Shown piece after piece: positions 10,627 through 23,476 of a DNA stretch of 64,000 nucleotides; positions within the stretch are counted from its first letter, which is position 1; each line of letters opens with the position of its first letter. Origin of the DNA: Panulirus ornatus (Eukaryota; Arthropoda; Malacostraca; Decapoda; Palinuridae). Both the position numbers and the translations under genes were made by a program. The stretch spans positions 24,601,778-24,665,777 of the forward strand of contig NC_092289.1 in NCBI RefSeq assembly GCF_036320965.1, in the 5' to 3' direction. Below the pieces are notes generated by a model, which saw only the letters and a list, made by a program, of their open reading frames with translations, searched no databases and was not told the origin of the DNA.

Positions 10627-12186
10627 ACTGACAGGAGTTAGAATTGTCACGCATTGATGACATTCATTAGTTTTATTATTACGACACTAAGTTTACTATG
10701 TAGCTTTCAGTTAGGTCTGCCAAAAAGGTAACTTGACAAAGATGTTTTTGCAGCTTGGGGCCGCGACGAGTCTTGATTACAAGAGATGGAGGCGGGTGAA
10801 GCTGTCTGCTTGGGACACTTTCCGTTTAAGGAAAATCCGCGAGGTGTCGAGTGATAGTCCCAGTTTACTTTTGTTCCAGGCTGAGGAAGGGAGGGAGTCA
10901 CAGAAGTCATCTCATGATATGGCTGCAGCTGACAAGAGCAGCAGATGATAGCTATTACTTGGCCTACAATTGTAGCAGCAGCAGCAGCAGCAGACACTGC
11001 CGGATCAGTTCTCTTTGTTTTGCTCTGTCAAATTAGTTCCTGTGAAGTGGAGTGGATGGTTGGGGGCCGTTCCTGCGGCAGATGTTACCTGACTGGTGAT
11101 GAGTCGGGGAGGAGGAGGAGTAGGGCCGTCAGGGTCACCCGGGGCTTCAGCCTTCTTGTGTCCATAACATTGTGTCCTCCTACAGCCAAGTGCCTGGAGG
11201 TCCTTGACAAGTGCGATGGGAAGGGAGACTCCTCTTTACTCCAGTGCTTCTGGGAATTGTTAGGAACATTTGATTAAAAGTTGTTTTAATTCTCTATTAA
11301 GGTTAACTGGATCTTCGTTGTATGCAGTGGTTGGTTAACGAACCTTGCAGTTTACATTATTGCGAGTCATTCTACACCTGTTCCCTTCCTTGCAGTAGGT
11401 CGTGGGTAGTGCTTGATGACATTAATACTTAGACTCGTTCAGTCAGTAGAGAGATCCTGGGACAGTGTTGCCTCTGGGGTCAGCAAGAGGACTACCTCTA
11501 GTAGTAGAGCGGCTGTGGCTTAGGGTCAGGACTGTCAGGCAGGACCAACACGTAGGAGGGTAGTTGATAGCATGAGGTGTCTCAGGTCATGTGTGGGGTC
11601 ACGCGGGACTCGGTCTCACCTGTAATTGATCATCACGTGTATGTAAGCCAAGTCCATAGTGGCCGAGCTAAGCTGGTCATTTGGGCAAGTAAGCGACACG
11701 TTAAGGTGTTGTGTCATGTGAGACCCTTCAGATGCAACCATAAAGTCCTTTTTTATATCACTTTTTTGTTGACTTTGCACCAACACTAAAGTGAATGTTT
11801 GCAACATCTGCAGGATAGATAGTGTTACAAGATGGCATATATCTTCGGTCATTACAAAAACTCCTTTGATACTGAGGGTTGATTGGTAAGCCAGTTTAAA
11901 CCGCCATTTTAAAGTCGAGAAAAAGGACTTTCATCTAAAGTTTGACTTAAGTTTTCCAATTTTCTGTTGAAAGAGGAAGTACAGGAGGGTCTCCCTGAAT
12001 GAAAAGTAATTTGAAAGTTTATAAAACGTTAACGGAACTACATCCATCAGTATTCAGCTCTAGGCTCAGGGAAACCGCTCCATACTGACGGAACTTACGA
12101 TGAATATTGCATTGTCCATCTTGTGGGAAATACACAGAGCACTACGCGCTAGCCCTCCTCATGGGGAGATCTCGTCGTAGGTATAC

Positions 12187-12190
<4 letters not shown>
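10625..12190. other. No recognised gene; short (AGC)n
   Basis: Unique sequence with a short gcagcagcagcagcagc run at 10974-10993. The frame at 10945-11277 (110 residues) includes the Ala-rich stretch from that run and matches nothing I know. Confidence 0.5.

Positions 12191-12255
<65 letters not shown>
12191..12255. repeat. (CT)n microsatellite
   Basis: Uninterrupted CT run of about 65 bases. Confidence 0.97.
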
Positions 12256-12256
<1 letters not shown>

Positions 12257-14344
12257 GTGAACGCTACTCTCTAGCACTGTGTCATGAAGGTATCTTGCCG
12301 CAGGTATTCTTATTGTATAACTGAGAAGGAAAGGCGAGTAGTAGTAGTTTATTATGTGGATGGTGTAAGGTGCTGATGGTGTCATTAATAATCTGTGTTA
12401 GGTGAGACAACTGTTATTTAGATATTAGCTGGAAGAAGATTGGTCCAGGGGAGAGGAAATCAGAAGTTTGGGTTGCAACTCTGGAGGAAGGGGATTTAGT
12501 AGTGAACTACTAGTATTAAGTCGTCAGTAAGACAGCAAGACTGAGACCAAGACATAGAATGGGAGAAACATTTACCGGTTTGTAGATATTTGTCATGAGT
12601 AGCGAAATGTAGAGCAAAAGTGTCAGGAAAGTAAGACTGAGAAACATTTGGAATAGTGAAAAGATTGAATTATAAAGTGAGGAAATTTTAGTAGTGGAGA
12701 TGTATCAGAGAGGGAGCTACAGCAGAAAGGAAGAGTTACAGCAGAGGGGATAAAGAAGTTAGGAAACCAGTAACATCGTTCAAGACCCATAAATGTGGAG
12801 GAAGGAAGTGAGAGTATAAGGAAAGCTTAGTGTTGCGCAATTGGAAAATGAGAACCAATATTAGTAAGCTGTCATGCGATACTGTAGAAGGAACATAGTC
12901 ATTGCGTCAGGTGTTAACCTTCAAATGCTTTCTCGTGCAAAGGACTATTAGAATATGAAGCTGTCTGAATTCCTCTTCGTATGAAAACTTTCTGTTTTGT
13001 ATCTAAAGATGTTTTTCACACTTTACTGACAACGGTTATCAGTAATAATGCATAAGCTACATAATCTGAGATCAATTTCCTGTGTGAAAACGCATTTCCC
13101 CAGTGTCGGATATTGGCCGTTGCTGGAATTCCCGTGATGTCTGACTTTGGCCGTGGGTCATCCTGAACATGACTTTAGATTCTGATATTGTAGCCATCAC
13201 CCCTCATCTTTAGCGAGGTCACTTCTCGCAATAGACATCACCGGATAGTGGAATGTTAACCAGATGTCTGCTGTGTCTGAGGGAGCCTCAGTGTTTGTTA
13301 GAAGTACTTTTCGGGAATTGACTCGCTGTCGGCTTTATTTTTCTCCATGTTGCGAATATGTACTGCCACACCCTTCTATGTCCAGGCCAGCTCCTCCCAG
13401 CCTACGGTAAGGTGAGAGGAAGAATGATCATGGCTCATAGATAACCAGCACCATACATGTAGCTCATCAGTGTCCATCATCTGGTGTCAGCAGGTACCGT
13501 TTTGCTCTCTGTATGTCATAGTTTTGTCACGGTTTGTATGATTTGTGTAACGGTGTGTTTCGTCCAACGTGTGGACACGAGGATCATTTGACTAGTGTTT
13601 TTCTTATTTAGTCCCAAGACCCTCTGTATCTCGCTTTCCAAGACGTCGTCATCTTTCTCCGAGCATGCCAGCTGGCAGGTGAATAATGCGCACGCGTGCA
13701 TGGTCGAAGAGCCCCTTTCCCTCTCCAATTTCGAACTATGGGCACCCGTTGCTACAGGTTCACTTGTCCTGGTACAAAGTTACAGTATTTTTTTTTCTTT
13801 AGCAATTTACCTCTTCTGGAATGGTGAAGTACATGCTATGTGCTATGCCATTCCAAGAGATGAAGGAATTCTTTCGTTTGGTTTTCCCGTATATACTTTC
13901 TCTGAAAATAGTATGTTAAAAAAAACTGTATTGCAATACAGTTTGATTAACACTTTTGAATTTTGGTTCAGAGCTGTGAGGAGAAAAATCTCCTGGATTA
14001 AGGTCAGTCCTAAACTTTCCCACTTAATAGTTCTTAAGTGGAATTAAAGAGCTCAGTTGTTTTTGCCGTAAATCTTTATAAAGCAAAACAGGTAAGTCAG
14101 GAGGGTTATAGTGGAAGACCGTAACTCATCCAGGGATTATTGTCATACAGACACGACTCCGTAGGATGCTGCACTGGATGAAGACTTCATCAGTCAGTCC
14201 CTCTAGGATCATGTTGTTAACCCATGCCATGAACTCCGTCCGTGAGGTTTACAATGATTCTGTCAAAGGATTGTGTCAGTGTAAACTTAAAATTTTAGGT
14301 GACCTTCACACAGCGTGAGTTCTGATCACGACCAATATATCACT
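12256..14344. other. No recognised gene
   Basis: Unique sequence. The largest frame is 150 residues at 13595-14047 (+), with hydrophobic patches but no known motif. I see no convincing splice signals tied to it. Confidence 0.45.
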
Positions 14345-14640
14345 GCTTGTCAATCGTTGTCTTATTGCTTGCAAGTCAATGTGTTAGTTCTTGTTAGTTC
14401 ATTATGTTAGTCTTTGTCTGACACTGTGTCTGTGCTTGTTAGTCATTGTGTTAGTGCTTATCAGTCACTGCATCATTACTTGTTTGTCACTGGGTTTAGT
14501 GTTTATCAGTGCCTGTGTCAGTTGCTTGTCAGTCATTGTATTAGTGCTTGTCAGTCACTGTGTCAGTGCCTTTCAGTTATTGTGTTACTACTTGTTTGTC
14601 ACTGGGTTTAGTGTTTAGTGATTATTTGTCTCTGTTTTAG
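14345..14640. repeat. Degenerate tandem repeat
   Basis: Loose copies of a unit of about 22-27 bases with the landmarks cttgtcagtcactgtgt and tgttagtgctt. Spacing and sequence are both eroded. Confidence 0.8.
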
Positions 14641-15946
14641 TAGCCGTTGTTAGTGTGTCGCCGTGGCGGTTCTAGTGACTGTGTTGTTGGTTGTCAGTCA
14701 CTGAGCCAGGCTGTTTCACGTGAGAGCGATATGCAGGCGCGGAGCGGGCGAGCCTCATGTTGAGGGTGCGTCTATACTTGCCAGAGCGGGTGGTGTCCTC
14801 TTGTCGGCCAGCCAGTACAACACAGTGGTGAACCTGCTGTTTACAAGTCGAGGCTGATTCCTGTGACTTGTAGACAACAAAACTCTTCATTGCTTGGTAT
14901 GATCAACTAAACTTCGGGAAAGCCATCCTATATACACAGAAAGGATGAAATAACTTCACCAACTATAGAGTTACGGAAAGATGGGAACAAATTTCACGAC
15001 CCTAGAGTGTCTACCCTTCCAGATTTGATTATGTTTTAGAAAATATTGGATATCATATGGCATACTGCACAAGCGATTACCAAAAGCATACTTCTGCTGA
15101 ATAAATGTTGTTTATGACTACGGTAAGAGAATGAGTGCACGGTAACTATAAATGCATATTGTGAAACACCAGTACACTGTTTGTAGAGAACAATTAAAAT
15201 CCCTTTCATTGCTTCTGATTGAAGAGAACTGTGCAATCCGTTTTTTTAAGTTGAAAGAAAAAATTTTCACAAGCTTATGTAGATTTTGTGATTTTCGCAC
15301 AATTATATGATCAGAAAAAGAATATTTTTGTGGATATGAAAATAGAGATTTTTTGTAGATATATCACATACATTTTTTTATATGCCACCGTCTGATAACT
15401 TGCACATTGTTATGTCCAGAACAGCAGTAATTTAGCTTCACCTTATGTTCACGCTGATAGAGAAGCAATGATCATATTTATTGGTCCTTGCGTTTCACCT
15501 CGCCTGTGTATTTAACTCATCAGTTCCATATTGACTGAGCTAACTCAATTTTGTTTAGTCAAAGGATGTGTTTTACACGTGTAGTGGATGTCTTTCCACC
15601 AAGTCTTCCCATACACTTGCGAAGTAAGAAGGTGTGTTAGGATGCAGGCCACATTACTTCTACCTTTGTTATTATATTTAGATATTGAATGTAAGCATGT
15701 TAGTGGCCTTTCCTCAACCTGCAGGAAAGTGAGTGGTCATGGTAAACTTGTCAGTCCTGCGGCCTCTGAGGGTTATTTAATGTCCTGATTAATGAGTTTT
15801 ACTGAAGTCTTGCCACACGTCGTTCTTGACTGGTCACCAACACATCTTGTTCATGATGTTTGATTCCCCTCCGTGGAGCGAGAGCCGGCGGCTCATGATG
15901 CAGGTTGTATGTCCAGTGTAGGTTATGTGGTGAGGCTGACAGTAGT
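14641..15946. other. No recognised gene
   Basis: Unique sequence, AT-rich from about 14900. No frame with a recognisable product. Confidence 0.5.
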
Positions 15947-16013
15947 GCATCGGTACTCGTATACCACATCGGTACTCGTATACCACATCGGTACTCGTAT
16001 ACCACATCGGTAC
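15947..16013. repeat. 19-bp minisatellite, 3-4 copies
   Basis: Tandem copies of catcggtactcgtatacca. Confidence 0.93.
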
Positions 16014-19000
16014 CATTCAAACTTCTAGAGTGACCTACTATATTGATCATCATTACAAGGGAACATGTTTTTGGATTGTTGTAGTATACTATCACATTGA
16101 TATCCTTGTCTTCAATAATCGCATTGTATGTTGTCGTAAATGTGTTCCTGTAGTAAACTTTAATGCTGTCATATCGAGGATGTCTGTTTGCCACGAGATG
16201 TTGCTGTAGCATGTTGTTCACAATGTTATCAAATATTGCATTTGAATATCTATTATTAATTAACATTTGCCGGACACGTCGAAGTTCTTGGTGTAGAAGT
16301 TGTCAGGTTGAGCACACTTTGATGGCTCTCCTCATGTATGCACGGATTTGTACATAACCAATAATAACCCATAGTATCACTATTACAATTGAGTTTAAAT
16401 GATTTGCATTTCGTTGATGGATTTCTCTCCCCAAAGAATAACTTAATTTCACTTGTTTACGCTGGATTAACCAGACACCATCAGACACATCATCATTCAG
16501 AGAACTCCAATTATCCCTTCATAATAAGCCGCTGTTGTACTGAACCTCACCAGCCAGGCTCTACAGTCGTTCCCATAACCGTCAGCCATGACACTGGTGG
16601 TTATACAGTCAAATTTATACACAGTTGTGTGCTTTTACTTTGTGTTTCACTACTGAGATATATCGAATTAATTTTCTCTTGTAATGGATTATGTATTCAA
16701 CTCTCATTTGATATTTGATTTATCTTGGTTTGTTTCAGTGATTCCTTTTTATTTTAACAGACTGGAACACATTTATTTCCCTTGGACCTGTGTGTTCATT
16801 ATTACTGCAGGTTCTTAGTCACGTGGTAACCTCTCTGGTTATTGACTAAACTGATGTGTTGCAAGCTATGTCAACTCTGCTGCGTTATTTACCCGATGAT
16901 TTTTTCATTTGTTGCTCAGCTAGGATATATATGGTTTAATTGCCCTTGTAAGATGTTAGTTTTATCATTCGAGCTGTTTTCTACATATTGATTGCTAAAT
17001 TGACTACAGCGATACTCTTACGGTTGCATCATCTGACAACGGCTGCACACCTGTAGTTAGCTTATTGTACGTACAGAAGCATGCTTGTAGTTAGCTCATA
17101 TCATCTTCAGTCTTGCTTCTATAGTAAGCTTAGTACACCTACATAGCATTACTCCTGTAGTTTGGTAAGTTGCCTATGCTTTGGAAATTTCTTGTAAGAT
17201 ACTTTTAACATATTGTCCCTCTTTGATTTTACAAATGTAGAATGTGATATTCTGTAAACTTGAGAACAACAGTTTAGTGGCATTAGAGAATTTTGGAATA
17301 AGAGTGGCGAAAATCAGACTTCTGAAAACTTCAAAACAAATTAGCGCCAAGTAATTCTGGGTGGGTTCCAACTCGCAGTTCAGAGCGGCCACACCAGTCT
17401 TTATAAAACTCAAAGTATTGTCAGGAATCCTGAAAGCTTGATTGGATTGTCGCAAAAAGTTATTTCTTTTTTATCTTTCTATACTGCTGTAAGATGCAGC
17501 GGAAGAGTTTTATATCCCGAGACTTTAGCAGGAGGGAATGTCATGTACTTAGAGTAATTACGGAAAAGGAACCTTCTCTTGAACTAGTTTCTGATTCCTT
17601 GTGGCTGACGGGCTGCTTAGCTGGCTGACAGGTCAACTGTCTCACAAAACACCTGGATTGCTGGCCAGCAAGGCACTTGTATGGCTGACAGAGCACCCAG
17701 TTCGCTGGCTGATAAGACACTTACTGGCTGGCTGACAAGTTTTGTTTCTGTGGCAGCAACATTTCAACCGTACACGTAATATTATCATTATTCTTTTCTC
17801 TTTTAGATGTTCCTTTGACGTTTATCTGTCTTTTGAAGCATTAAGTGTGCACCATTCCAACTTTGATTTATTCTGTATATAATAGGATGAGAATGATCAG
17901 GTCAGCCCATTAAGAGCAGCATATGGATGTGTGTGTCTACACGTTCATGGAAAACTGGCTTCACTGTGTGGCTATACGGGGGCACTAATGGATAAATTTC
18001 TCATCCTTAACTCCTGAGGTAAAATTATTAATCTGTTAGGGATGAAACGAAACTATAGCCCCTGGAGCATGATGGCATAACCATTTGTGCACCACGTTAT
18101 AACCCTTATTAGTACGACTCCACAGTTATGTGTCTTGAGTACGACATTATAACCTGTATAGCACAATTACAGAACTTTTAGAGAAGGAAGATATGGCTAA
18201 TAAAGCAGAAACACAAAGCCAAGCGGGACGGGCGATTTGCCTCATTAGTCCCGCAATAACCAGAGTCCATTTTTGCTGGAGGACTTTCTTGAGGTGTTTG
18301 TAATACTTCCTGCAGCTTCATGATTAAAACCTTAATTGATGAAACATTCGTTACCGAAGTTTTCTTATTTCTTAAAGAAAGGACGACTTACTTTTTCTAG
18401 TTTTTAGCGTGAATGCTTTCGTTACATCCAAAATAATAAATGATCAATGTTGATATGTTTCACTAAAGTTCTCAAGGAAGAGATTTTAAATTTACACTTC
18501 TTCCTTCTAAATATTCACTATTTAAAGGGTTGTTGTAAGAAACAATCGTGAATTCATGCAGCATGTAACTTTTGTAAACATTTACTAAGAAATTTTAATG
18601 ATACGTGGGGCTGTAAAGTAATTCCAACTTAAACAAAACACTACTTTTAATGCACTAAACCCGTGAACCTTCTACCATGGTCTAACAGAAAATACATCAG
18701 TCATATACAAACCTACGTATATGTTGTAGACGAAACAACTAAACGGCACATTATACAGGTCAGACTGGGTGTCTGAGGTGAGCAGTTCATATTGACTCCA
18801 ACCGCTTGTATGGGCTAAGGTGGGTTCATCTGGTGCTGCTGCTTGACTGTTAATGAACGCAACTTGTGTATTCTTTTTACTTTCAAACGTAGGTTTTCAG
18901 TTTGAATATAGAAGCTGGATGAGGTCGAATGCAGTGACACGAGAGAGATGTTGTAGTTTGGCTTGCTGCAGCACAGCTTAGTGTGCAGGAAATGGCTTAC

Positions 19001-19305
19001 CCTCAGTCTTTTGTTCAGGAATATTTAGCACAAAAAAGTCATCACTTGCTTTATCATCATCCTTGGCGGATGATACAGCTTGCATACAAATCTTTCTCTG
19101 CCCTGCATCCCCAACACCCTTGGTTCACCTGTCTTACTTCGCTCGATGGAAGACGGCTTTTTTCGTGCGTGTTGACGCTTTTCGATAATGTTTCAGCAGG
19201 TAAACTTTACTGTTCATTCACATATGACAGTGGCATCATCTCTTCAGAAGCAGAGATATCCAATAAGAGCAGAAGCTTATCACCACATCCTACATTGCTG
19301 TGGAC

Positions 19306-19307
<2 letters not shown>
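16014..19307. other. Long unique stretch without a recognised gene
   Basis: AT-rich unique DNA. Degenerate repeats of ggctgacaag-type occur at about 17605-17745 and of tgtagttagct-type at about 17050-17165. Short frames include 16389-16718 (109 residues) and 17174-17455 (93 residues, minus); neither shows a known motif. Confidence 0.45.

Positions 19308-19381
<74 letters not shown>
19308..19381. repeat. (TA)n array
   Basis: TA run of 74 bases. Unlike most others here, neither flank shows LINE sequence that I recognise. Confidence 0.97.
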
Positions 19382-19384
<3 letters not shown>

Positions 19385-20060
19385 TCATCTTGTCCGTCAG
19401 TGATGTGATCTCTCATATGGACCAAAATGCCCATACACAGCAGATATTTGGTGTATCGCCAGTGGTTACGGTTGAAGAAGATCTTCATGAACGTTGCATC
19501 CTGGCACACGTACCGTACTGACTCTATGACCACTGCTGGACGCCTTACTGGCAGAGCTACTCGTGTTGTTGGTCAGCCACGAGGTGACACATATGACGAG
19601 CCTAGAGACACACAGCCAGTACCACTCATCTCGAACACACCTTTAGATTACGGCCTTCACAAGATCATGGAAGAAGACCACAGGAATATTATTGAATATC
19701 TAGATGGAGACTTGACTGTGGCATCTTCCCAGGCACATTCTGAAGGACTTTTGAGAATGATTAATCTCTCAGTTTCTTCTTCAGTTTTTCCTTTATATCA
19801 AATACTATATTAATGTAAGAGCGACTTACTTATTTCGTAATGAAAGCCCCCGTTCAAGAGCTATAGACCTCATGTGTAAAGACTTAAGAGTATATATGAA
19901 GACCCACCGTAATGGCAGGTATGTTCGTGCGTGTTGTTGGTAAACACATATTACATCACTGTGACGCTTGCAATACAAGTTGAACCCAAACATTTTATTT
20001 GTTGGAGAACGACGTAAAAACGGCTGTTTCAGTAAAGTGACCTCATAGCAAGAGTATGCT
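19382..20060. other. Unassigned 128-residue frame, no recognised gene
   Basis: The frame at 19427-19813 (+) has balanced amino-acid composition in its second half (for example DYGLHKIMEEDHRNIIEYL), so it could be a remnant of a coding sequence. I recognise no family and see no splice evidence. Confidence 0.3.
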
Positions 20061-20119
20061 AGGTTAGGTTAGGTTAGGTTAGGTTAGGTTAGGTTAGGTT
20101 AGGTTAGGTTAGGTTAGGT
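20061..20119. repeat. Interstitial telomere-type (TTAGG)n
   Basis: About 11.8 perfect copies of AGGTT, a rotation of TTAGG, the ancestral arthropod telomere repeat. It is flanked by unique DNA on both sides, so it is interstitial and not a chromosome end in this assembly. Confidence 0.95.
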
Positions 20120-20481
20120 GTCCCCGTGTGTCGGCCTGGTTGTCTCTGTAGCGACGATAGGAATCGCAGTATTGCCAGGTTGGTGTCCCAGTAGAGCAGG
20201 GGAGGTAGAGCAGCTTTGCTGCATACGGATCCCTGAGTGAAGACAGGTCGAGGTCACTACATGCATAATGACTCACAGGTTTGGGTCGTTACTTGGTGGT
20301 GGTGGTGGAGACTCGAGTTGAGTTTTAAACAGAACAAGGAGGTGGTGGGGGAAGGTGTGGGGGTGGCTTTGTGTCAGGAGCAGGTCGAGGCGGGACTCTT
20401 ACGGTCCTGGACGACAAAAAGAGTTTCCCTGCTAGAGCCGGTAGGTGCTCTTATCCTTCTCATTCCTCACGTGAAACACGA

Positions 20482-20964
20482 GTAAACTTTACTCATATTC
20501 CTGTGCACGGTGAGTAAACTTTACTCATATTCCTGTGCACGATGAGTAAACTTTACTCATATTCCTGTGCACGGTGAGTAAACTTTACTCATATTCCTGT
20601 GCACGGTGAGTAAACTTTACTCATATTCCTGTGCACGGTGAGTAAACTTTACTCATATTCCTGTGCACGGTGAGTAAACTTTACTCATATTCCTGTGCAC
20701 GGTGAGTAAACTTTACTCATATTCCTGTGCACGGTGAGTAAACTTTACTCATATTCCTGTGCACGGTGAGTAAACTTTACTCATATTCCTGTGCATGGTG
20801 AGTAAACTTTACTCATATTCCTGTGCACGGTGAGTAAACTTTACTCATATTCCTGTGCACGGTGAGTAAACTTTACTCATATTCCTGTGCACGGTGAGTA
20901 AACTTTACTCATATTCCTGTGCACGGTGAGTAAACTTTACTCATATTCCTGTGCACGGTGAGTA
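20482..20964. repeat. 32-bp minisatellite with a palindrome in each unit
   Basis: About 15 near-perfect copies. Each unit contains TGAGTAAACTTTACTCA, an 8-base inverted repeat around one central base, followed by tattcctgtgcacgg. Only two or three single-base variants are seen, so homogenisation is recent. Confidence 0.96.
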
Positions 20965-21010
20965 ATAGCCTCGTTAGATATATTTTGCACTTGCCTCCCA
21001 GGTTGAATGA

Positions 21011-21175
21011 TGACGTCTTCAGGGATATCTTGTTTTTGTCATGCACTTGTCTTAATCTTCTTCTGAGGTGTTCCTAGGTGATTGATGACGTAATTAAAAC
21101 AGTTTGTTATTCTCTCAAATTTGACGTCATTGTAACTCCTCCCTCTCACTTTTGTCCAGGTGAGTGATGACGTCA
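21011..21175. promoter_or_regulatory. Cluster of CRE-like sites
   Basis: Two perfect palindromic CRE sequences (TGACGTCA) lie at 21122-21129 and 21168-21175. Near-matches lie at 21011-21018 (TGACGTCT) and 21086-21093 (TGACGTAA). Perfect CREs bind CREB/ATF factors. A GC-rich patch follows directly. Repeated aggtga-tgatgacgt contexts suggest that part of the cluster arose by tandem duplication, so regulatory function is inferred. Confidence 0.4.
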
Positions 21176-21356
21176 CTAAGGTTGAGGCGATGGTGCGAAA
21201 ACTCGATCCGACGGTTCACGCGCTCGACCCGCTCGCGGTCGATGCCGCCGCAGCGGGTGAGGAGCAGCAGCCACGGGTTCCAGCGAGGGGGGCGGGGCGC
21301 CTCGCTCCCCCCTCGCTCCCAGTCCTGTGTCGTCAGAGGCTTCCGCCGATACGAAG
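21160..21356 (+). other. GC-rich exon-like patch, product unknown
   Basis: A pyrimidine tract ending tttgtccag at 21159 could act as a splice acceptor, and GAAG/GTAGGT at 21356/21357 as a donor; a second possible donor lies at 21257. The frame starting at 21160 contains VEAMVRKLDPTVHALDPLAV and continues open to 21360. Composition shifts sharply to GC- and CpG-rich here. Other frames are also open across the patch, and the region lies in a degenerate repeat of roughly 60 bases with recurring ggtgag motifs. It could instead be a CpG-rich promoter or chance. Confidence 0.25.
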
Positions 21357-21740
21357 GTAGGTCGCCTGCCCTCCCTGTATGGTGTGTGAAGACTCGAGGC
21401 GAGCAGGTCTACCTGGTGTGTTGGCCACAAGTGTTCAGGTTATATATCCAGCTGGTGACTTGAGTCATCCAGTAACCTTCCCGCAAGCTGGTGAGTTAGT
21501 TCGTTTGGTCCTCTCCTCAGCTGGTGTGTGGGGTCTTACATAACTCTCCCCACCTGGTAGGTAGGTAGGTAGGTAGGTAGGTACACTGATTCTCGTTTCA
21601 TCAGTAGGTGAGTTGGGGGGCCTTCTAGACCCCCCTACCCGACTGGTCAGTGGAGCCATCTCCTCTCAGATGGGAATGGCTATATCCTGTCAACTGGATA
21701 GTGACATTTATCTTTCTTTCACCAGTTGATGAGTGAAGTG
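21357..21740. repeat. Degenerate repeat of about 60 bp with embedded (GGTA)n
   Basis: Loose units recur around agctggtgagt and ccagttgatgagtg. A perfect (GGTA)n run lies at 21555-21583. Confidence 0.5.
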
Positions 21741-23257
21741 TAAGAGAACGGCATTACAGCAGGGATGATTATAGAGAGACTTGGAACTGAAAATTGTTTG
21801 TTACCCGGGGTACTGTGGATACAAACGTTCACTTTGGAGAATTGTCAATACAAATACGTATAGTTTGCCTTTATTTATTGGTTGTTATGAAAATATAGGG
21901 TTGCCGGTACATGATAGTTAAACAACAGGTTAAAGAAAAAATACTTCTTACTCATAGTTCTGGTTAGGGCGAGACAAATGTCTGGAAAAAATATTGCTAT
22001 GGTTATTTCAGTAGTTCTCAGATCCAATTTGCATTGTGTAGTGGTCAAAGATAATTCTAACTCCCTAGAAGAGAATGGTATTCTTTAGTAGTGTATAAAT
22101 TTCAAGAATATCGCTCATGCATAATTCACCCACTTTAACAAAAGGGTTATGCATAGAGATGAGGCTCTCGTGTTAGAGCTTAGATGAGTTTGCCCTGAGG
22201 CTTTGTTCATCACAGAAAACGCTCCAAAAGTTCTCAGAAAATGGGGTTGCTCTTCAAACTGTCGGTAACAATTATAAAAGCACACCGTAGGAAATTTACT
22301 GCATTTTTGTATTTCAAGTTTAATGCCGTATAATCTAATGTTCATTGTTTTGCGAACATTTTCTTTTGATCACACTGAAAAATGATGAAAAAAATCTTCG
22401 AAAAAATTTCTTAAACTCTGAAATTATTACATATGTATGTTTGTGAGGAGAGAGAAATGAGAACAAATGTTTGAAGAGTGAAGCTATCAAAGGAGTACAG
22501 AGTAAGTGATGCCTCACTGTTCGACTTTCATAGAAAGTGTTTAGTTGTGGTAACCTTTGCACAGGCCGCTGTGTTTGTTGTGGCCACCTCTCCAAGTGAC
22601 AACGTGAGAGAGCATTACTTCTCCCTAGATGTTTCACGAAAAGTGGTCATGTTTATGTATTTCCTAACCTACAGAGTAATGAACTCGTATAGAGTTGGTG
22701 ATTGTGACAGATAGAGATGATTGATTATAAGATTGGTTTAGTAGTACTGTTCCTTTGAATCCAGCAACCTGCATCTTAGTGGATGTAGCAAGTAACTGTA
22801 TTTAAGATTAAAACGCTAACAACGCTTCAGACCATATTGATAAGGAGCATTGTTTGCAAAAATTCGACAAGCGTCCTTAGAAACGGTTGCTGTGTTGCGT
22901 GTTGGGACGAGAGGTCTTGACGCTTTCAGGCCAGTGAGGGAAGAGGCTCCAGAGAGAGTAGGTATTCTGTGTCAACGATAGGTAAGGCAAGTGTTAATCT
23001 TGCTTTGTTTCAAAAAAAGATCCTGAGGTTATCAGGATGATATGATAATATGTTCAGAGGCTTTGTGATTATATGCCTGAAGGCCATATAATCTTATTTA
23101 TGGAGGCTGTGTGATCATGCGGGTGGAGGCCAAGCAGATACTGTAGTTTTAGATTACAGGAATAATTCATTTTTGGAAGAGAAATCTAGATGTCGTTTTA
23201 AGAATCCACAGTCATAAAGATGCTAAATCTCTGTATGTCTGTATCTCTATACTTATA

Positions 23258-23261
<4 letters not shown>
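21741..23261. other. No gene seen
   Basis: AT-rich unique sequence; frames stay under about 100 residues and show no motif. Confidence 0.5.
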
Positions 23262-23292
<31 letters not shown>

Positions 23293-23476
23293 CTTTGTCG
23301 CTGTCTCCCGCGTTTGCGAGGTAGCGCAAGGAAACAGACGAAAGAAATGGCCCAACCCCCCCCCCCATACACATGTACATACACACGTCCACACACGCAA
23401 ATATACATACCTACACAGCTTTCCATGGTTTACCCCAGACGCTTCACATGCCTTGATTCAATCCACTGACAGCACG

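Noticed and set aside
13595..14047. 150-residue frame
   Set aside because: No motif, no splice signals and AT-driven composition. It is noted only in the gap description.
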